The notes beneath the pieces were generated by a model. It saw only the letters and a list, made by a program, of their open reading frames with translations, was not told the DNA's origin and searched no databases. Below are positions 25,904 through 35,180 of a stretch of DNA of 64,000 bases, one piece after another. A program made the translations under genes and the position numbers. This stretch comes from Flavobacteriaceae bacterium Ga0077528 (lineage in GTDB: Bacteria; Bacteroidota; Bacteroidia; Flavobacteriales; Flavobacteriaceae): the NCBI GenBank assembly GCA_001464475.1, contig LNDX01000011.1, positions 1-64,000 on the forward strand. Direction: 5' to 3'. Numbering within the stretch: the stretch's first letter is position 1; each line of letters opens with the position of its first letter.

Positions 25904-27139
25904 ATGTTTAAAAACGCTTTCCGCAAGTATATCGATAATTTTAGAGGGTTTCGAAGAGAAGTTTGGATACTTACTTTGATAACCTTTATAAATCGTGCTG
26001 GAACGATGGTTTTACCGTTTTTATCAAAATATTTGTATGAAGATTTACATTTTTCTGAATTACAAATTGGAAACATTTTGGTTTGTTTCGGATTAGGTTC
26101 TATGTTAGGCTCATGGCTTGGCGGAAAATTGTCGGATAAAATCGGATTTTATAAAATAATGATTTTCAGTTTGTTTGTTAGCGGATTGATGTTCTTTGGT
26201 TTACAATATATTACAAGCTATATCGGACTTTGTATTGCTGTATTTTCAATTATGGTGGTTGCCGATATGTTTCGTCCTGCTATGTTTGTTTCTATTGGCG
26301 CGTATGCCAAACCTGAAAACAGAACGCGTGCCTTGACATTAGTTCGTCTTGCAATCAATCTCGGATTTGCAGCCGGACCTGCTTTGGGCGGATTAATTAT
26401 TATGAACATTGGTTACAAAGGACTTTTTTGGGCAGATGGTGCTACTTGTATTATCGCAATTTTAATCTTTTGGATGTTAGTAAAAGAAAAGAAGAAACCT
26501 GCAGAATCTAAAGAAGCTAAAGCTCTTTTAGAAGCAAATCGAGAATCTGTTTTTAAAGACAGACCATTTTGGATTTTCTTATTTATGTGTGTCATCACTG
26601 GCGTTTTGTTTTTTCAATTGTTTACCACGATCCCATTATATCATAAAAAACAGTTTAATTTAAATGAATTGCAAACTGGTTTATTGCTAACACTGAATGG
26701 TGTTTTAGTTTTCTTTTTAGAAATGCCAATCGTGAGTTATATCGAAAGAAATAAATTAGACAAAGTAAAAATAGTAACCATTGGTTGTTTCTTAATGACA
26801 ATTAGTTTGTTCTTACTTTTAATCAACTTTTGGGCTGGAATATTAATCATTATGATGTTATTTATGACGGTAGCTGAAATGTTTGCTTTTCCATTCTCCA
26901 ATTCATTTGCAATTAGTCGTGCGCCCAGAGGTCATGAAGGTCGTTATATGGCCATTTTCACCATGAGTTTTAGTGCTGCACATATTTTGAGTGCCAAAAT
27001 CGGAATGGGTGTTGTTGCTGCCTATGGATACCAAATGAACTGGTTGTTCATGGGAATTCTGGGATTAATCGGAACTGCTGCCGGTTATTGGGTGATGCAA
27101 CTAGTAGCAAAGGAAAAATTAAAAGTTGAAAATCAATAA
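25904..27139 (+). CDS. major facilitator superfamily transporter
   Basis: A 411-residue membrane protein with 12 predicted helices. The loop 2-3 motif GSWLGGKLSDKIGFYK is the MFS signature, and TRALTLVRLAINLGFAAGPALGG resembles drug-efflux members. Between the two halves is a basic cytosolic loop (KEKKKPAESKEAK). Substrate unknown; a drug or metabolite exporter is a reasonable guess. Alone on the plus strand. Confidence 0.88.
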   Translation: MFKNAFRKYIDNFRGFRREVWILTLITFINRAGTMVLPFLSKYLYEDLHFSELQIGNILVCFGLGSMLGSWLGGKLSDKIGFYKIMIFSLFVSGLMFFGLQYITSYIGLCIAVFSIMVVADMFRPAMFVSIGAYAKPENRTRALTLVRLAINLGFAAGPALGGLIIMNIGYKGLFWADGATCIIAILIFWMLVKEKKKPAESKEAKALLEANRESVFKDRPFWIFLFMCVITGVLFFQLFTTIPLYHKKQFNLNELQTGLLLTLNGVLVFFLEMPIVSYIERNKLDKVKIVTIGCFLMTISLFLLLINFWAGILIIMMLFMTVAEMFAFPFSNSFAISRAPRGHEGRYMAIFTMSFSAAHILSAKIGMGVVAAYGYQMNWLFMGILGLIGTAAGYWVMQLVAKEKLKVENQ

Positions 27140-27153
27140 TTAATAATTTTTAA

Positions 27154-27726
27154 TTATCCTAAAAACCTTCTTCTTATTTCTTGAAAAGTTTGATTTGTAG
27201 TAATCATTTCCTCAATGATTTCTTTTCTTAAAACATCAATATTTTCATAGTTTAGATACTTTGCCCAAGCAGTTTCTTCAAATAAAGTGCGTATTTGCTT
27301 AATTAATTTTGTTGTTTCTGAGGATGATCTTAAAACTTTATCGGAAGAATAATTTGAACTTTGTTTGTGATAAAAATTCACCGTTTTAGACTCATAATCA
27401 GCTTCAAGAAAATACATTTTATCTACATCATTATCGGAATAAAAATCAGACCAATTAGCGTAACCGAGTTTGGTTCTATTGGAATTTGGCACTTCGACTG
27501 CGCTCAGTGTGACAGCAGAATTTTTAACCAATCTCCATTTACAATTGGCTACTCTACTCCAATGATTGGATAAACGATAGACTCCATTTTCGACAAAATA
27601 ATAACAACTACCCGATTTGCTTTTGTAATTTAGTTTCAAATCTTCAATTGCATCTACATCGACTTCTTTGAAAATACAAAAAGTGTGTTTGTGAAAATTG
27701 GTTTTGTTGTATGTTTTAATTGACAT
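27154..27726 (-). CDS. hypothetical protein carrying an in-frame intergenic repeat
   Basis: A 190-residue soluble protein with no signal peptide. The N-terminal half contains GSCYYFVENGVYRLSNHW and VANCKWRL, with conserved-looking Trp and Cys, and the C-terminal half is helical (FEETAWAKYLNYENIDVL, TTNQTFQEIRRRFLG). Between them residues translated from a CTTCGACTGCGCTCAGTGTGAC sequence (27491-27515) give SAVTLSAVEVP; that sequence is a dispersed flavobacterial repeat normally found between genes. I do not recognise the protein family. Confidence 0.65.
   Translation of the reverse strand: MSIKTYNKTNFHKHTFCIFKEVDVDAIEDLKLNYKSKSGSCYYFVENGVYRLSNHWSRVANCKWRLVKNSAVTLSAVEVPNSNRTKLGYANWSDFYSDNDVDKMYFLEADYESKTVNFYHKQSSNYSSDKVLRSSSETTKLIKQIRTLFEETAWAKYLNYENIDVLRKEIIEEMITTNQTFQEIRRRFLG
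27491..27515. repeat. dispersed CTTCGAC...CTCAGTGTGAC repeat inside a gene
   Basis: ACTTCGACTGCGCTCAGTGT plus GACAG lies inside the preceding hypothetical gene without breaking its frame. Degenerate relatives occur in the adjacent gap at 27818-27843 and, inverted, at 27914-27933. Confidence 0.65.
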
Positions 27727-27960
27727 GAATTAAATTCTTGTTTGCGCAAAAGTACTACATTTTTTTTGCCACTGATTCAACGGATTATTACTGATTTTTT
27801 AAATTCCTGCAAAAAAGACTTCGACAACAAGCTCAGTTTGACAATAGGTTATCAATAAAATATTGAAATACGCATCGCGTTATCAAAGTAAATACAATTA
27901 ATAAACAACTGCCTGTCTGAACCTGTCGAAGACGTTTTCATATCATTTTTAAATATTCAA
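27727..27960. repeat. intergenic region made of dispersed repeat fragments
   Basis: No gene is seen. The stretch contains GCCACTGATTCAACGGATTA (27769-27788), a CTTCGACAACAAGCTCAGTT-type unit (27818-27843) and an inverted CTGAACCTGTCGAAGAC unit (27917-27933). These are short phrases I associate with dispersed intergenic repeats in flavobacterial genomes. They lie between the hypothetical gene and the BlaI operator region. Confidence 0.6.
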
Positions 27961-27970
27961 ACGTTAAATT

Positions 27971-28016
27971 TAGTTAATTAACTATAAAAATAGTTGTGTA
28001 ACTAAAAATATAGTTA
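27971..28016. promoter_or_regulatory. BlaI-type operator array
   Basis: Four overlapping dyads of TAGTT/AACTA half-sites are packed into 46 bases: TAGTTAATTAACTA (27971-27984), AACTATAAAAATAGTT (27980-27995), TAGTTGTGTAACTA (27991-28004) and TAACTAAAAATATAGTTA (27999-28016). The array ends 27 bases before the blaI-like start codon. BlaI/MecI repressors bind such dyads as dimers, so autoregulation is the obvious reading. Confidence 0.75.
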
Positions 28017-28042
28017 TATGTTTGTCTTATAAAATAATCATC

Positions 28043-28402
28043 ATGCAAAAGTTAACAAATAAAGAAGAAGAAATCATGCACATTTTATGGAAGCTAAAAA
28101 AAGCTTTTGTAAAAGAAGTTATGGCGGAAATAATTGACGAACAACCGCATTACAACACACTTTCTACCATCATCAGAAATTTGGAAGAAAAAGGATATGT
28201 AAGTCACAATGCTTATGGAAACACGCACCAATATTTTCCAATTATTGCTTTAGAAGACTATCGTAAAGAATTTATGAATACGGCAATTGAAAACTATTTT
28301 AATAATTCATATAAAAATATGGTTTCGTTTTTTGCTGAAGAAGAAAAAATTTCGGCTGACGAATTGCGTGAGATTTTGGAGATTATTGAGAAAAGAAAAT
28401 AG
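28043..28402 (+). CDS. BlaI/MecI/CopY family transcriptional repressor
   Basis: A 119-residue DNA-binding protein starting at the ATG at 28043 (MQKLTNKEEEIMHILW); the upstream TTG at 28022 lies against the operator and is unlikely. The winged helix occupies about 1-75 (VKEVMAEIIDEQPHYNTLSTIIRNLEEKGYV), then a dimerisation tail. Regulators of this type repress their operon until the paired M56 peptidase signals, after which they are cleaved. The M56 gene follows 51 bases later. Confidence 0.93.
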   Translation: MQKLTNKEEEIMHILWKLKKAFVKEVMAEIIDEQPHYNTLSTIIRNLEEKGYVSHNAYGNTHQYFPIIALEDYRKEFMNTAIENYFNNSYKNMVSFFAEEEKISADELREILEIIEKRK

Positions 28403-28441
28403 TTCAAAGTACGAAGTACAAAATACGAAGTACGAAATTAA
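28403..28441. repeat. degenerate AAGTACGAAGTAC repeat
   Basis: Four imperfect units of CGAAGTACAAAATA type fill the gap between the blaI-like and M56 genes. A 17-base piece, TACGAAGTACGAAATTA, recurs exactly in inverted orientation at 44830-44846. Confidence 0.8.
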
Positions 28442-28453
28442 AAAAGTAAAACC

Positions 28454-30301
28454 ATGGAAGAAATTGTAACTTACTTATTAAAATCAAGCGGATTGTTGGC
28501 TACCTTCTTTCTTGCTTATCATTTTTTGTTGCGAAAAGAGACTTTTTTTACTAGCAATCGTTGGTTTTTACTTTCAGGTTTGGCTACTTCCATCCTATTG
28601 CCTTTATTTTTCATTAAGAAAATTGTTTATGTTGAAAGTCCGAAAATTACTTTGCCAATTTCTCCAGAAAATAATGATTTACCCATAATCATTGACAAAG
28701 CAACACCAATTCCAACGGAAAGTTTTGACTGGCTTCAAATCTTGTTTATTGTCTACGGTATTGTTGCAACAATCTTAATTATTAAAGTCATTATTGATTT
28801 GTTTTCACTTGTAAAACTGTTGAGAAAGCAAACCATTCAGAAGCAAGAAGACTTATCTTATATCAATATAGATCAAGATATAGCACCTTTCTCCTTCTTT
28901 AATTATATCGTATTTAATTCAAGTCTTTACTCGCAAGAAGAATTAGAAAGTATCTTATTGCATGAGAAAATTCACAGCCAAGAAAAACATTCCATTGATG
29001 TTTTGGTGGCAAAATTATTCACCATTGTCTTTTGGTTCAATCCATTAATATGGTTGTATCAAAAAGCCATTATTCAGAATTTAGAATACATTGCCGATAG
29101 CAAAGCAATACAAAATATAGAAGACAAAAAGTGTTATCAAATGGCACTTTTAAAGGTAGTTTCTCATCAAAACTGCTTACCCATCACCAATCATTTTTAT
29201 CAATCATTAATCAAAAAACGAATCATTATGTTAAACAAAAATCAATCCAACAAGAGAAGTATTTGGAAGTACACATTAATTCTTCCTGTAGTTATTGCTT
29301 TCGTATTTTTATTTCAAATAAAAGTCGTGGCTCAAACAAAAGAAAACAAAACTAAAGAAGTTCCTGAGTATAATTATGCTGTTTCTTCAAAGTATTCTTC
29401 TATAATAACCAAAAACACAACTGACCAAGAAATTAAAGCTTTTGAAAAAATATTTTCAGATGAAAAGCAAAAACTAACAATATCAAACGTAAAACGAAAT
29501 AGTAATGATGAAATTATAGAAATTAAATTAGAATTTGATTTTGGTAAAACGTATAATCGTGTAATGGAGCGTAAATCGGATAAAGGAATAAATAATATTA
29601 AAATTTACATCAATAGTGATGAAGTTGATGATTTGGCGTATGGATTTGAAGATATTGATTCCAAAACTGTTGAAGACATTCTAATCAAGGAAAATAAACC
29701 AAAAGACAACTTTTGGACGATGGATAATATGATGAAAAATGGAAAAGATGTCGTTTTAATCATTAATGGAAAAATCAATGGTAAAACTGAGAAAGTCAAA
29801 TTACCTATGGATGAAGAAATTGGAGAAATGAAAGAAATAACTGCAACTGAATTTGAAAAAAAATACAATCAAAAAGCAAATCTTAAGAAATATTATTATG
29901 AAGTAAAAACAATTAAAAGCCCTACTGTTGGAATTTTATTTGATGAAGAAACAAAAGTTGAAGAAGAAAACACCACTAATAAAAACTCAGATAATGAAAA
30001 AATCATTGCTCTAGAGGTTATATTAGACTCCAATGATCCTGATAAAGGTTGGTATTCAATGTCAGATCAGTTCAAAGAGCAAAACATTACTACGGAAGTT
30101 TCAAATATAAAAAGAAACAAAAACAACAAAATAATTGCAATAAACATTATAATGAAATCCAAAGATGGAAGAGTTCAAAAACTAAATATTGATAGAACAA
30201 ATCCAATAAAATCAATAATAATGTTTGTTGATAATACAAATAATGCAAATTGGGATTTCGGAATTAAAGAAGGTGATGACGAAATCATTTACAAAAATTA
30301 A
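28454..30301 (+). CDS. BlaR1-like M56 family membrane metallopeptidase
   Basis: A 615-residue sensor-protease. Helices at about 5-22, 36-55 and 92-117 precede the cytosolic zinc peptidase domain with LLHEKIHSQEKHSIDVL (HEKIH) near residue 178 and FNPLIWLYQKA after it. A fourth helix near 272-290 leads to a long periplasmic region that lacks a penicillin-binding domain. Instead it contains two copies of a domain marked by ISNVKRNSNDEIIEIKLEF (near 340) and VSNIKRNKNNKIIAINI (near 560). The same domain recurs in the next gene. The signal sensed is unknown; the protease probably inactivates the BlaI-like repressor. Confidence 0.9.
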   Translation: MEEIVTYLLKSSGLLATFFLAYHFLLRKETFFTSNRWFLLSGLATSILLPLFFIKKIVYVESPKITLPISPENNDLPIIIDKATPIPTESFDWLQILFIVYGIVATILIIKVIIDLFSLVKLLRKQTIQKQEDLSYINIDQDIAPFSFFNYIVFNSSLYSQEELESILLHEKIHSQEKHSIDVLVAKLFTIVFWFNPLIWLYQKAIIQNLEYIADSKAIQNIEDKKCYQMALLKVVSHQNCLPITNHFYQSLIKKRIIMLNKNQSNKRSIWKYTLILPVVIAFVFLFQIKVVAQTKENKTKEVPEYNYAVSSKYSSIITKNTTDQEIKAFEKIFSDEKQKLTISNVKRNSNDEIIEIKLEFDFGKTYNRVMERKSDKGINNIKIYINSDEVDDLAYGFEDIDSKTVEDILIKENKPKDNFWTMDNMMKNGKDVVLIINGKINGKTEKVKLPMDEEIGEMKEITATEFEKKYNQKANLKKYYYEVKTIKSPTVGILFDEETKVEEENTTNKNSDNEKIIALEVILDSNDPDKGWYSMSDQFKEQNITTEVSNIKRNKNNKIIAINIIMKSKDGRVQKLNIDRTNPIKSIIMFVDNTNNANWDFGIKEGDDEIIYKN

Positions 30302-30419
30302 TTTTTCCAAATCTAACTTAAAAAAGTTAAAAAATTGTAAATCTATATCCGTTGAAATAGACAACTTTATAAATTTGTTTTTAGAATTTTATCAATCAAT
30401 AAATAAAATAACAAATCTT

Positions 30420-31328
30420 ATGAAAACACAATTTAGAAACTTTGCTTTTGTATTTCCTGCTTTAGTTGCGTTTCTTTTTATTGAGAATGTGACTTATGCA
30501 CAACAAAATCCGTTTACTTGGAACAATCAAGCCAATAGTGATGACATTGTAATGACTTGGAACAAGAATACACCAGAAAGCGAAATGAAAGACGACATTA
30601 AAGCTTTGGCTAAAAATGGTATTACTATTAAATATTCTAGTGTAAAACGAAACAGCAAGGAAGAAATTACTGCTATTAAAGTAGAATATTCCGATAGAAA
30701 AGGAAATAAAGGCAAAATGGAATTGGATAATGCTAACCCAATTGCAACCATCAAATTCTTCAAACAAGGAGATACCGTTGGATTTGGTGAACCTTCAAAC
30801 GGAAATGACTTCTTTTCCGGAAACCCTATGATGGGAGGTTTTGCAGGCGCAGATGACATTATGAAACGTTTCAATTTTGGTGGAGACAAGAATTCTCAAT
30901 CGTATAGTTTTAGTTTTCCAAATGATGGTGATGGAATGAGTAAATCTAAATCACGTATTCAAATTCAAAAAGATGGTAGAAAACCTTTAGTAATTGAAGA
31001 TGGTGAAGTTATTGAAGGCGCTGACGATTATTCTACAGAAGAAATAGAAGAAATCAAAAAGAACCACAAATTTGAATTCAATGATGGTTTTGGAAATAAT
31101 CTAGGCGAAAAGCAATTTGATTTCAGAAGCAATGAAGGTTTAGAAAACTTCAAAAAGCAAATGGAAGAAATGAAATCTTCGTTTGGTGGTTCTTCAAAAG
31201 ATTTAGACAATACTAAAGAAGAAATGTTAAAAGCCAAAGAGGAAATGATCAAAGCAAAAGAGGAACTAGAAAAAGCAAGAAAAGAATTAGAGAAATCTAA
31301 AACGTCAACTAAGACAAAGAAAGCGTAA
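30420..31328 (+). CDS. exported protein sharing a domain with the M56 peptidase
   Basis: A 302-residue protein from the ATG at 30420 (MKTQFRNFAFVFPAL), which gives a proper signal peptide ending VTYA; the open frame to 30225 overlaps the M56 gene and is not signal-like. Residues about 45-125 match the repeat of the M56 protein: YSSVKRNSKEEITAIKVEYS, then MELDNANPIATIKFF. A Gly/Asp/Ser-rich middle follows, and the last 40 residues are a Lys/Glu coiled coil (TKEEMLKAKEEMIKAKEE). It probably functions with the M56 sensor outside the membrane. Confidence 0.75.
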   Translation: MKTQFRNFAFVFPALVAFLFIENVTYAQQNPFTWNNQANSDDIVMTWNKNTPESEMKDDIKALAKNGITIKYSSVKRNSKEEITAIKVEYSDRKGNKGKMELDNANPIATIKFFKQGDTVGFGEPSNGNDFFSGNPMMGGFAGADDIMKRFNFGGDKNSQSYSFSFPNDGDGMSKSKSRIQIQKDGRKPLVIEDGEVIEGADDYSTEEIEEIKKNHKFEFNDGFGNNLGEKQFDFRSNEGLENFKKQMEEMKSSFGGSSKDLDNTKEEMLKAKEEMIKAKEELEKARKELEKSKTSTKTKKA

Positions 31329-31333
31329 TAATA

Positions 31334-31371
31334 AAAAACCCCATCTAAATAAAGATGGGATTTTTTATTAT
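31334..31371. terminator. bidirectional terminator between the M56 operon and dsbD
   Basis: AAAAAACCCCATCT and AGATGGGATTTTTT pair imperfectly around AAATAA. Runs of A and T flank the stem so both converging transcripts can end here. Confidence 0.8.
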
Positions 31372-33362
31372 TTTTTAAAATTTACAATTCCTTGTTTCAA
31401 CCAATTCTCATACAAAGCAACATCAGGATCATAACTTGTAGTTGGTGTTACCTTATTCAAATTATTACCTTTATTGTCAACCAATACGTATAATGGTTGC
31501 GTATTAGTGTTGTATTTAGTTATCATAAAATCAGTCCATTTATCTCCAATTGTTTCAATTTCTGCTCCTGTGGATTTAGAAACAAATTGCTCTTCTTTTG
31601 GCAACGGACGTTTATCATCGGCAAATAACGAAATTACAACAACATCGTTCTTTAGTATTTTCAAAACTTTTTCTTCCGACCAAACATTGTTTTCCATTTT
31701 TCTACAATTCACACAAGCATGTCCTGTGAAATCTAATAATGCTGGTTTCTTTACTTTATTAGCATAAGCCATTCCTTCTTCATAATCTGTAAAAACTACA
31801 ATACCATGCGGACCAAGTTCAGCTCCTTCTGGTAATTTTTCTCCAGTACCATTAGAAGAACCTCCCACTCCATTCGGACTTTCACTATAAGTTTCTGGTG
31901 GTGGAAATGCACTGATTAATTTTAATGGTGCACCCCAAAGACCTGGAATCATATAAATGGTAAAAGCTAATACTGTTAAAGCCAATCCTAATCGTCCTAC
32001 AGAAATATGAGTTATTGGTGAATCGTGAGGCAATGTAATTTTTCCAAATAAATAGAAAGCCCAAGTTCCAAAAATAGCAATCCAAATTGCTAAGAATGTT
32101 TCTCTTTCAAAATAATGCAATTGCAATACTAAATCAGCATTTGATAAAAATTTGAATGCCAAAGCTAATTCTAAAAATCCTAAGGATACTTTTACCGTAT
32201 TCAACCATCCTCCAGATTTTGGTAGCGAGTGCATCCAACCCGGAAACATAGCAAAAAGCATAAAAGGTAAAGCCAAAGCTGATGAAAATCCTAACATCCC
32301 AATAATTGGCGCAATACCTCCTTTAGAAGCAGATTCTACCAAAAGAGTTCCAACAATTGGTCCAGTACAAGAGAACGAAACTATTGCCAAAGCTAATGCC
32401 ATGAATAAAATTCCAACAATTCCTCCTCTGTCAGCTTGTCTATCTACTTTATTTGCCCATGAATTAGGCAACATGATTTCGAATGCACCCAAAAATGAAG
32501 TAGCAAATACAACTAATAGCACAAAGAAAATAATATTAAACCAAACATTGGTCGAAAGCGCATTCAAAGCATCGGCTCCAAAAATACCTGTAACAGCTAA
32601 TCCTAAAACAACATAAATTGCAATAATTGAAATACCATAAATAATAGCATTTCGCTTTCCTTGAGCTGGAGTTTTACTTTGTTTAGTAAAGAAACTAACC
32701 GTCATAGGAATCATTGGGAAAACGCAAGGAGTTAATAATGCTGCAAATCCTCCTAAGAATGCTAGAAAAAATATAGTCCAAAGTCCTTTTTTCTCTTCTT
32801 TTTTAGGTGCAACTTTTGCTGCTGTTTCTGTGGCAGCTTTAACTTCCGTTTTAGTAGTGTCAACAGTTGTTGCTGGTGCTACTTTGGCTGTATCTACAGC
32901 TGGAGTAACTACTTCTGCTGATTCTATTACTGGAATAGCAAAACTAAAATCTTTATTATCATTAATACAACCATCTTTACAAACTTGATAATCAACGTTT
33001 AGAAGTATTTTACCAACTTTAGGATTGGTTATTTTTACTTTTTGAATCAGTGTAAACTTCTTTTCAAAATAGTATTCATCTACTCCAAAATCGGCATTGA
33101 ATGGACTTTCTTTTGCCTTACCTACCAATTCATAATTCCCTTTTTGGTTTTTAAATTCTAAAACAATTGGCAAAGGTCCATCTTCTGGAGTAAATTGAGA
33201 ATAGACATGCCAACCTTCTTCAATAGTAGCATTCATAACCAAATTAAACTCAGTATCGGATACTTTTTCTACTTTAGATGTCCAAGTTACTGGCTTTTTT
33301 ATTTGCGCATTTATATTGGTTAAAACCAAAAAAGCAATCAATGTGTAAAAGAAATTCTTCAT
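31368..33362 (-). CDS. dsbD: thiol:disulfide interchange protein DsbD
   Basis: A 664-residue membrane reductase that passes electrons from cytosolic thioredoxin to periplasmic proteins. It has a signal peptide, an N-terminal DsbD-alpha-like domain (about 22-150) with Cys128 and Cys132, a Thr/Val/Ala-rich linker, a membrane domain of eight helices beginning [10 protein letters not shown] (Cys213), and a C-terminal thioredoxin domain with CVNC at 550-553. In this family reduced apocytochrome and DsbC-like substrates are typical targets; the CcsBA gene in this window would need such reductant. It directly abuts tilS, with stop and start adjacent. Confidence 0.94.
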   Translation of the reverse strand: MKNFFYTLIAFLVLTNINAQIKKPVTWTSKVEKVSDTEFNLVMNATIEEGWHVYSQFTPEDGPLPIVLEFKNQKGNYELVGKAKESPFNADFGVDEYYFEKKFTLIQKVKITNPKVGKILLNVDYQVCKDGCINDNKDFSFAIPVIESAEVVTPAVDTAKVAPATTVDTTKTEVKAATETAAKVAPKKEEKKGLWTIFFLAFLGGFAALLTPCVFPMIPMTVSFFTKQSKTPAQGKRNAIIYGISIIAIYVVLGLAVTGIFGADALNALSTNVWFNIIFFVLLVVFATSFLGAFEIMLPNSWANKVDRQADRGGIVGILFMALALAIVSFSCTGPIVGTLLVESASKGGIAPIIGMLGFSSALALPFMLFAMFPGWMHSLPKSGGWLNTVKVSLGFLELALAFKFLSNADLVLQLHYFERETFLAIWIAIFGTWAFYLFGKITLPHDSPITHISVGRLGLALTVLAFTIYMIPGLWGAPLKLISAFPPPETYSESPNGVGGSSNGTGEKLPEGAELGPHGIVVFTDYEEGMAYANKVKKPALLDFTGHACVNCRKMENNVWSEEKVLKILKNDVVVISLFADDKRPLPKEEQFVSKSTGAEIETIGDKWTDFMITKYNTNTQPLYVLVDNKGNNLNKVTPTTSYDPDVALYENWLKQGIVNFKK

Positions 33363-34670
33363 TTATTGAATGGTTATTTTTAAAATTTTAGTGGTGTTTG
33401 AAGTTGCTTTAAATCGTTCATCTTGCCGCATTCCAACAATCCAAATAATTTGATTATCAGAACATAACAACCATTGATTTGATTTTTCAATCAACGATAA
33501 TTTCTCATCCTTAAAATACTTGCTAACTTTCTTTTTACCAAGCATCCCTGCAGGATAGAAAAAATCGCCTTCTTGCCATCTTCTCAAGACCAACGGAAAC
33601 AACAATTTTTCTTCATCGACAAAGATACTATTAGAATTTGATTCAGAAATGTCACCTACGTTACAAAACTCAAATTTTAAGGAAATATTAACTTGGCTTA
33701 CATTTTTATCTATCAAATAAACATCGGTTGCAGTAGCTTCCTCTTTCAAAGATAAAATCAAACAATCTCTGTCCTTCAATAAACAATAGTGTTCTGAAAA
33801 AATCTGTTTGCCTGATTGTGCCTCAACCAAATTATAGATATCATCCCAAGCTGTAAATCCATAATTTTTAAGCCATTGAAATAAATAAGCTTTGTAATTG
33901 GGCAATTTCAACAACTCTTGCAATTGAAATTTTAACAAATTCTTTTCCTCTTTAACTACAATTTTGTAAACCAATTTAGAAGCATCATCTACCAAAGATT
34001 GTGCTTGTTTCAAATGTTCTAAAGTGTTTTCAAAAGAAGCTAACAAATTGGGATGCAATTCTTTTAAAACCAGAACCACATCATGACGCAACTTGTTTCG
34101 CAAATATTTATCGGAAGCATTACTAGAATCTTCTCGCCAATTAACCACATTTGATTTAGCATAAAGTTCGATATCTATTCGTGAGAAAGACAATAACGGA
34201 CGAATGATTCGATCATTTTGATTGGGAATTCCTGTCAGTCCATCCAATCCTGTTCCTCTGCTTAAATTGATTAAAAAGGTTTCTAAACTGTCATCTAAGT
34301 GATGAGCTGTCAATAAATAATCAAAGTGTTCTTTATCTAAAAGTTCATAAAACCAACCATAACGTAGCTTTCTAGCAGCCAACTGAATGGAAAGTTTATA
34401 ATCTTCAGCAAACTTTGCAGCATCAAATTTTTGAATAAAAACTTCTATCTGCCTTTCATTACAAAAAGAAGTCACAAAAGCTTCATCACCATCACTTTCC
34501 TCTCCTCGAAGCTGAAAATTGCAATGAGCAACAGCAAAATCATACTTTAATTGATGTAGTAAATGCACCAAAACCATACTATCTATTCCGCCACTTGTAG
34601 CCAAAAGAAGCTTCTTTTCCTTTAGAAAAGGAAAGTTATTTTGCAAATGATTTTGAAATTGGTGTAGCAT
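33363..34670 (-). CDS. tilS: tRNA(Ile)-lysidine synthetase
   Basis: A 435-residue ATP pyrophosphatase that converts C34 of tRNA-Ile(CAU) to lysidine, making it read AUA. The P-loop SGGIDS is at residues 26-31. HCNFQLRGEESDGDE, RKLRYGWF and LTAHHLDDSLETFLINLSRGTGLDGL are typical TilS segments. The C-terminal TilS domain ends with the PLVLRRWQEGDFFYPAGM-type sequence and KVSKYFKDEK. It is directly upstream of dsbD, with no gap between tilS stop and dsbD start, so translation is probably coupled. Confidence 0.95.
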   Translation of the reverse strand: MLHQFQNHLQNNFPFLKEKKLLLATSGGIDSMVLVHLLHQLKYDFAVAHCNFQLRGEESDGDEAFVTSFCNERQIEVFIQKFDAAKFAEDYKLSIQLAARKLRYGWFYELLDKEHFDYLLTAHHLDDSLETFLINLSRGTGLDGLTGIPNQNDRIIRPLLSFSRIDIELYAKSNVVNWREDSSNASDKYLRNKLRHDVVLVLKELHPNLLASFENTLEHLKQAQSLVDDASKLVYKIVVKEEKNLLKFQLQELLKLPNYKAYLFQWLKNYGFTAWDDIYNLVEAQSGKQIFSEHYCLLKDRDCLILSLKEEATATDVYLIDKNVSQVNISLKFEFCNVGDISESNSNSIFVDEEKLLFPLVLRRWQEGDFFYPAGMLGKKKVSKYFKDEKLSLIEKSNQWLLCSDNQIIWIVGMRQDERFKATSNTTKILKITIQ

Positions 34671-34699
34671 TTATAGTATCAAAACGCTAAAGTAGTAAT

Positions 34700-34739
34700 A
34701 ATAAAAGTTTGACGAAAAGAACTCATCAAACTTTTATTG
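34700..34739 (-). terminator. terminator of the thioredoxin-like gene
   Basis: ATAAAAGTTTGA (34701-34712) pairs with TCAAACTTTTAT (34726-34737). It lies just beyond the stop codon of the thioredoxin-like gene on the minus strand. Confidence 0.7.
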
Positions 34740-34743
34740 TTAT

Positions 34744-35133
34744 TTATAAAGAAGCTACTCTTTGAAGGGTTTTGGTAAGTTCTTCGGTAGTTTTTGAAAT
34801 CGGAATTGATTCTACGATTTTTTTAGTTCTTGCATCAACAAAGAATAAAATTCCTGAAGAACGCAACTTTACAAATTCCAAGCCATTGGCTTTCAATATT
34901 TCTGCAGAAGCGGCTTTGGTTTCTTTATTAGTTATATCGTTTGTTAAAACTGTCATACTACTGCTATCGACTTTTGATAGGAGTTCGCTAACAACTCTAT
35001 CTTCGTTTTTAATACAAGTAGAACACCATTTTGCTTTAACCAAAACCACATAATATTTAGGAGAGGTTTGAGCAAAAAATGAAGTAGTAAACAGTAATAC
35101 CGCCAACACTATTAGTTTCTTGAAATTCTTCAT
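34744..35133 (-). CDS. exported thioredoxin-like protein
   Basis: A 129-residue protein with a signal peptide (about 1-22, ending SFFAQ) and a short thioredoxin fold. The active-site motif is KWCSTC with Cys37 and Cys40. The C-terminal half (LRSSGILFFVDARTKKIVESIP) supplies the last strands; the cis-Pro loop seems altered to SSGILFF. Redox partners are unknown, though DsbD upstream in the window is a plausible electron source. Confidence 0.8.
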   Translation of the reverse strand: MKNFKKLIVLAVLLFTTSFFAQTSPKYYVVLVKAKWCSTCIKNEDRVVSELLSKVDSSSMTVLTNDITNKETKAASAEILKANGLEFVKLRSSGILFFVDARTKKIVESIPISKTTEELTKTLQRVASL

Positions 35134-35180
35134 AATACCTTTTTTAAATTGTAAGATTGCGCTAAGTTAAACATAAAAAA

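Noticed and set aside
26218..26598. Minus-strand frames within the MFS gene
   Set aside because: Shadows of a clear membrane transporter in the opposite frame.
30225..30419. Upstream extension of the gene after the M56 peptidase
   Set aside because: It overlaps the M56 gene and lacks a signal sequence, whereas the ATG at 30420 gives a perfect one.
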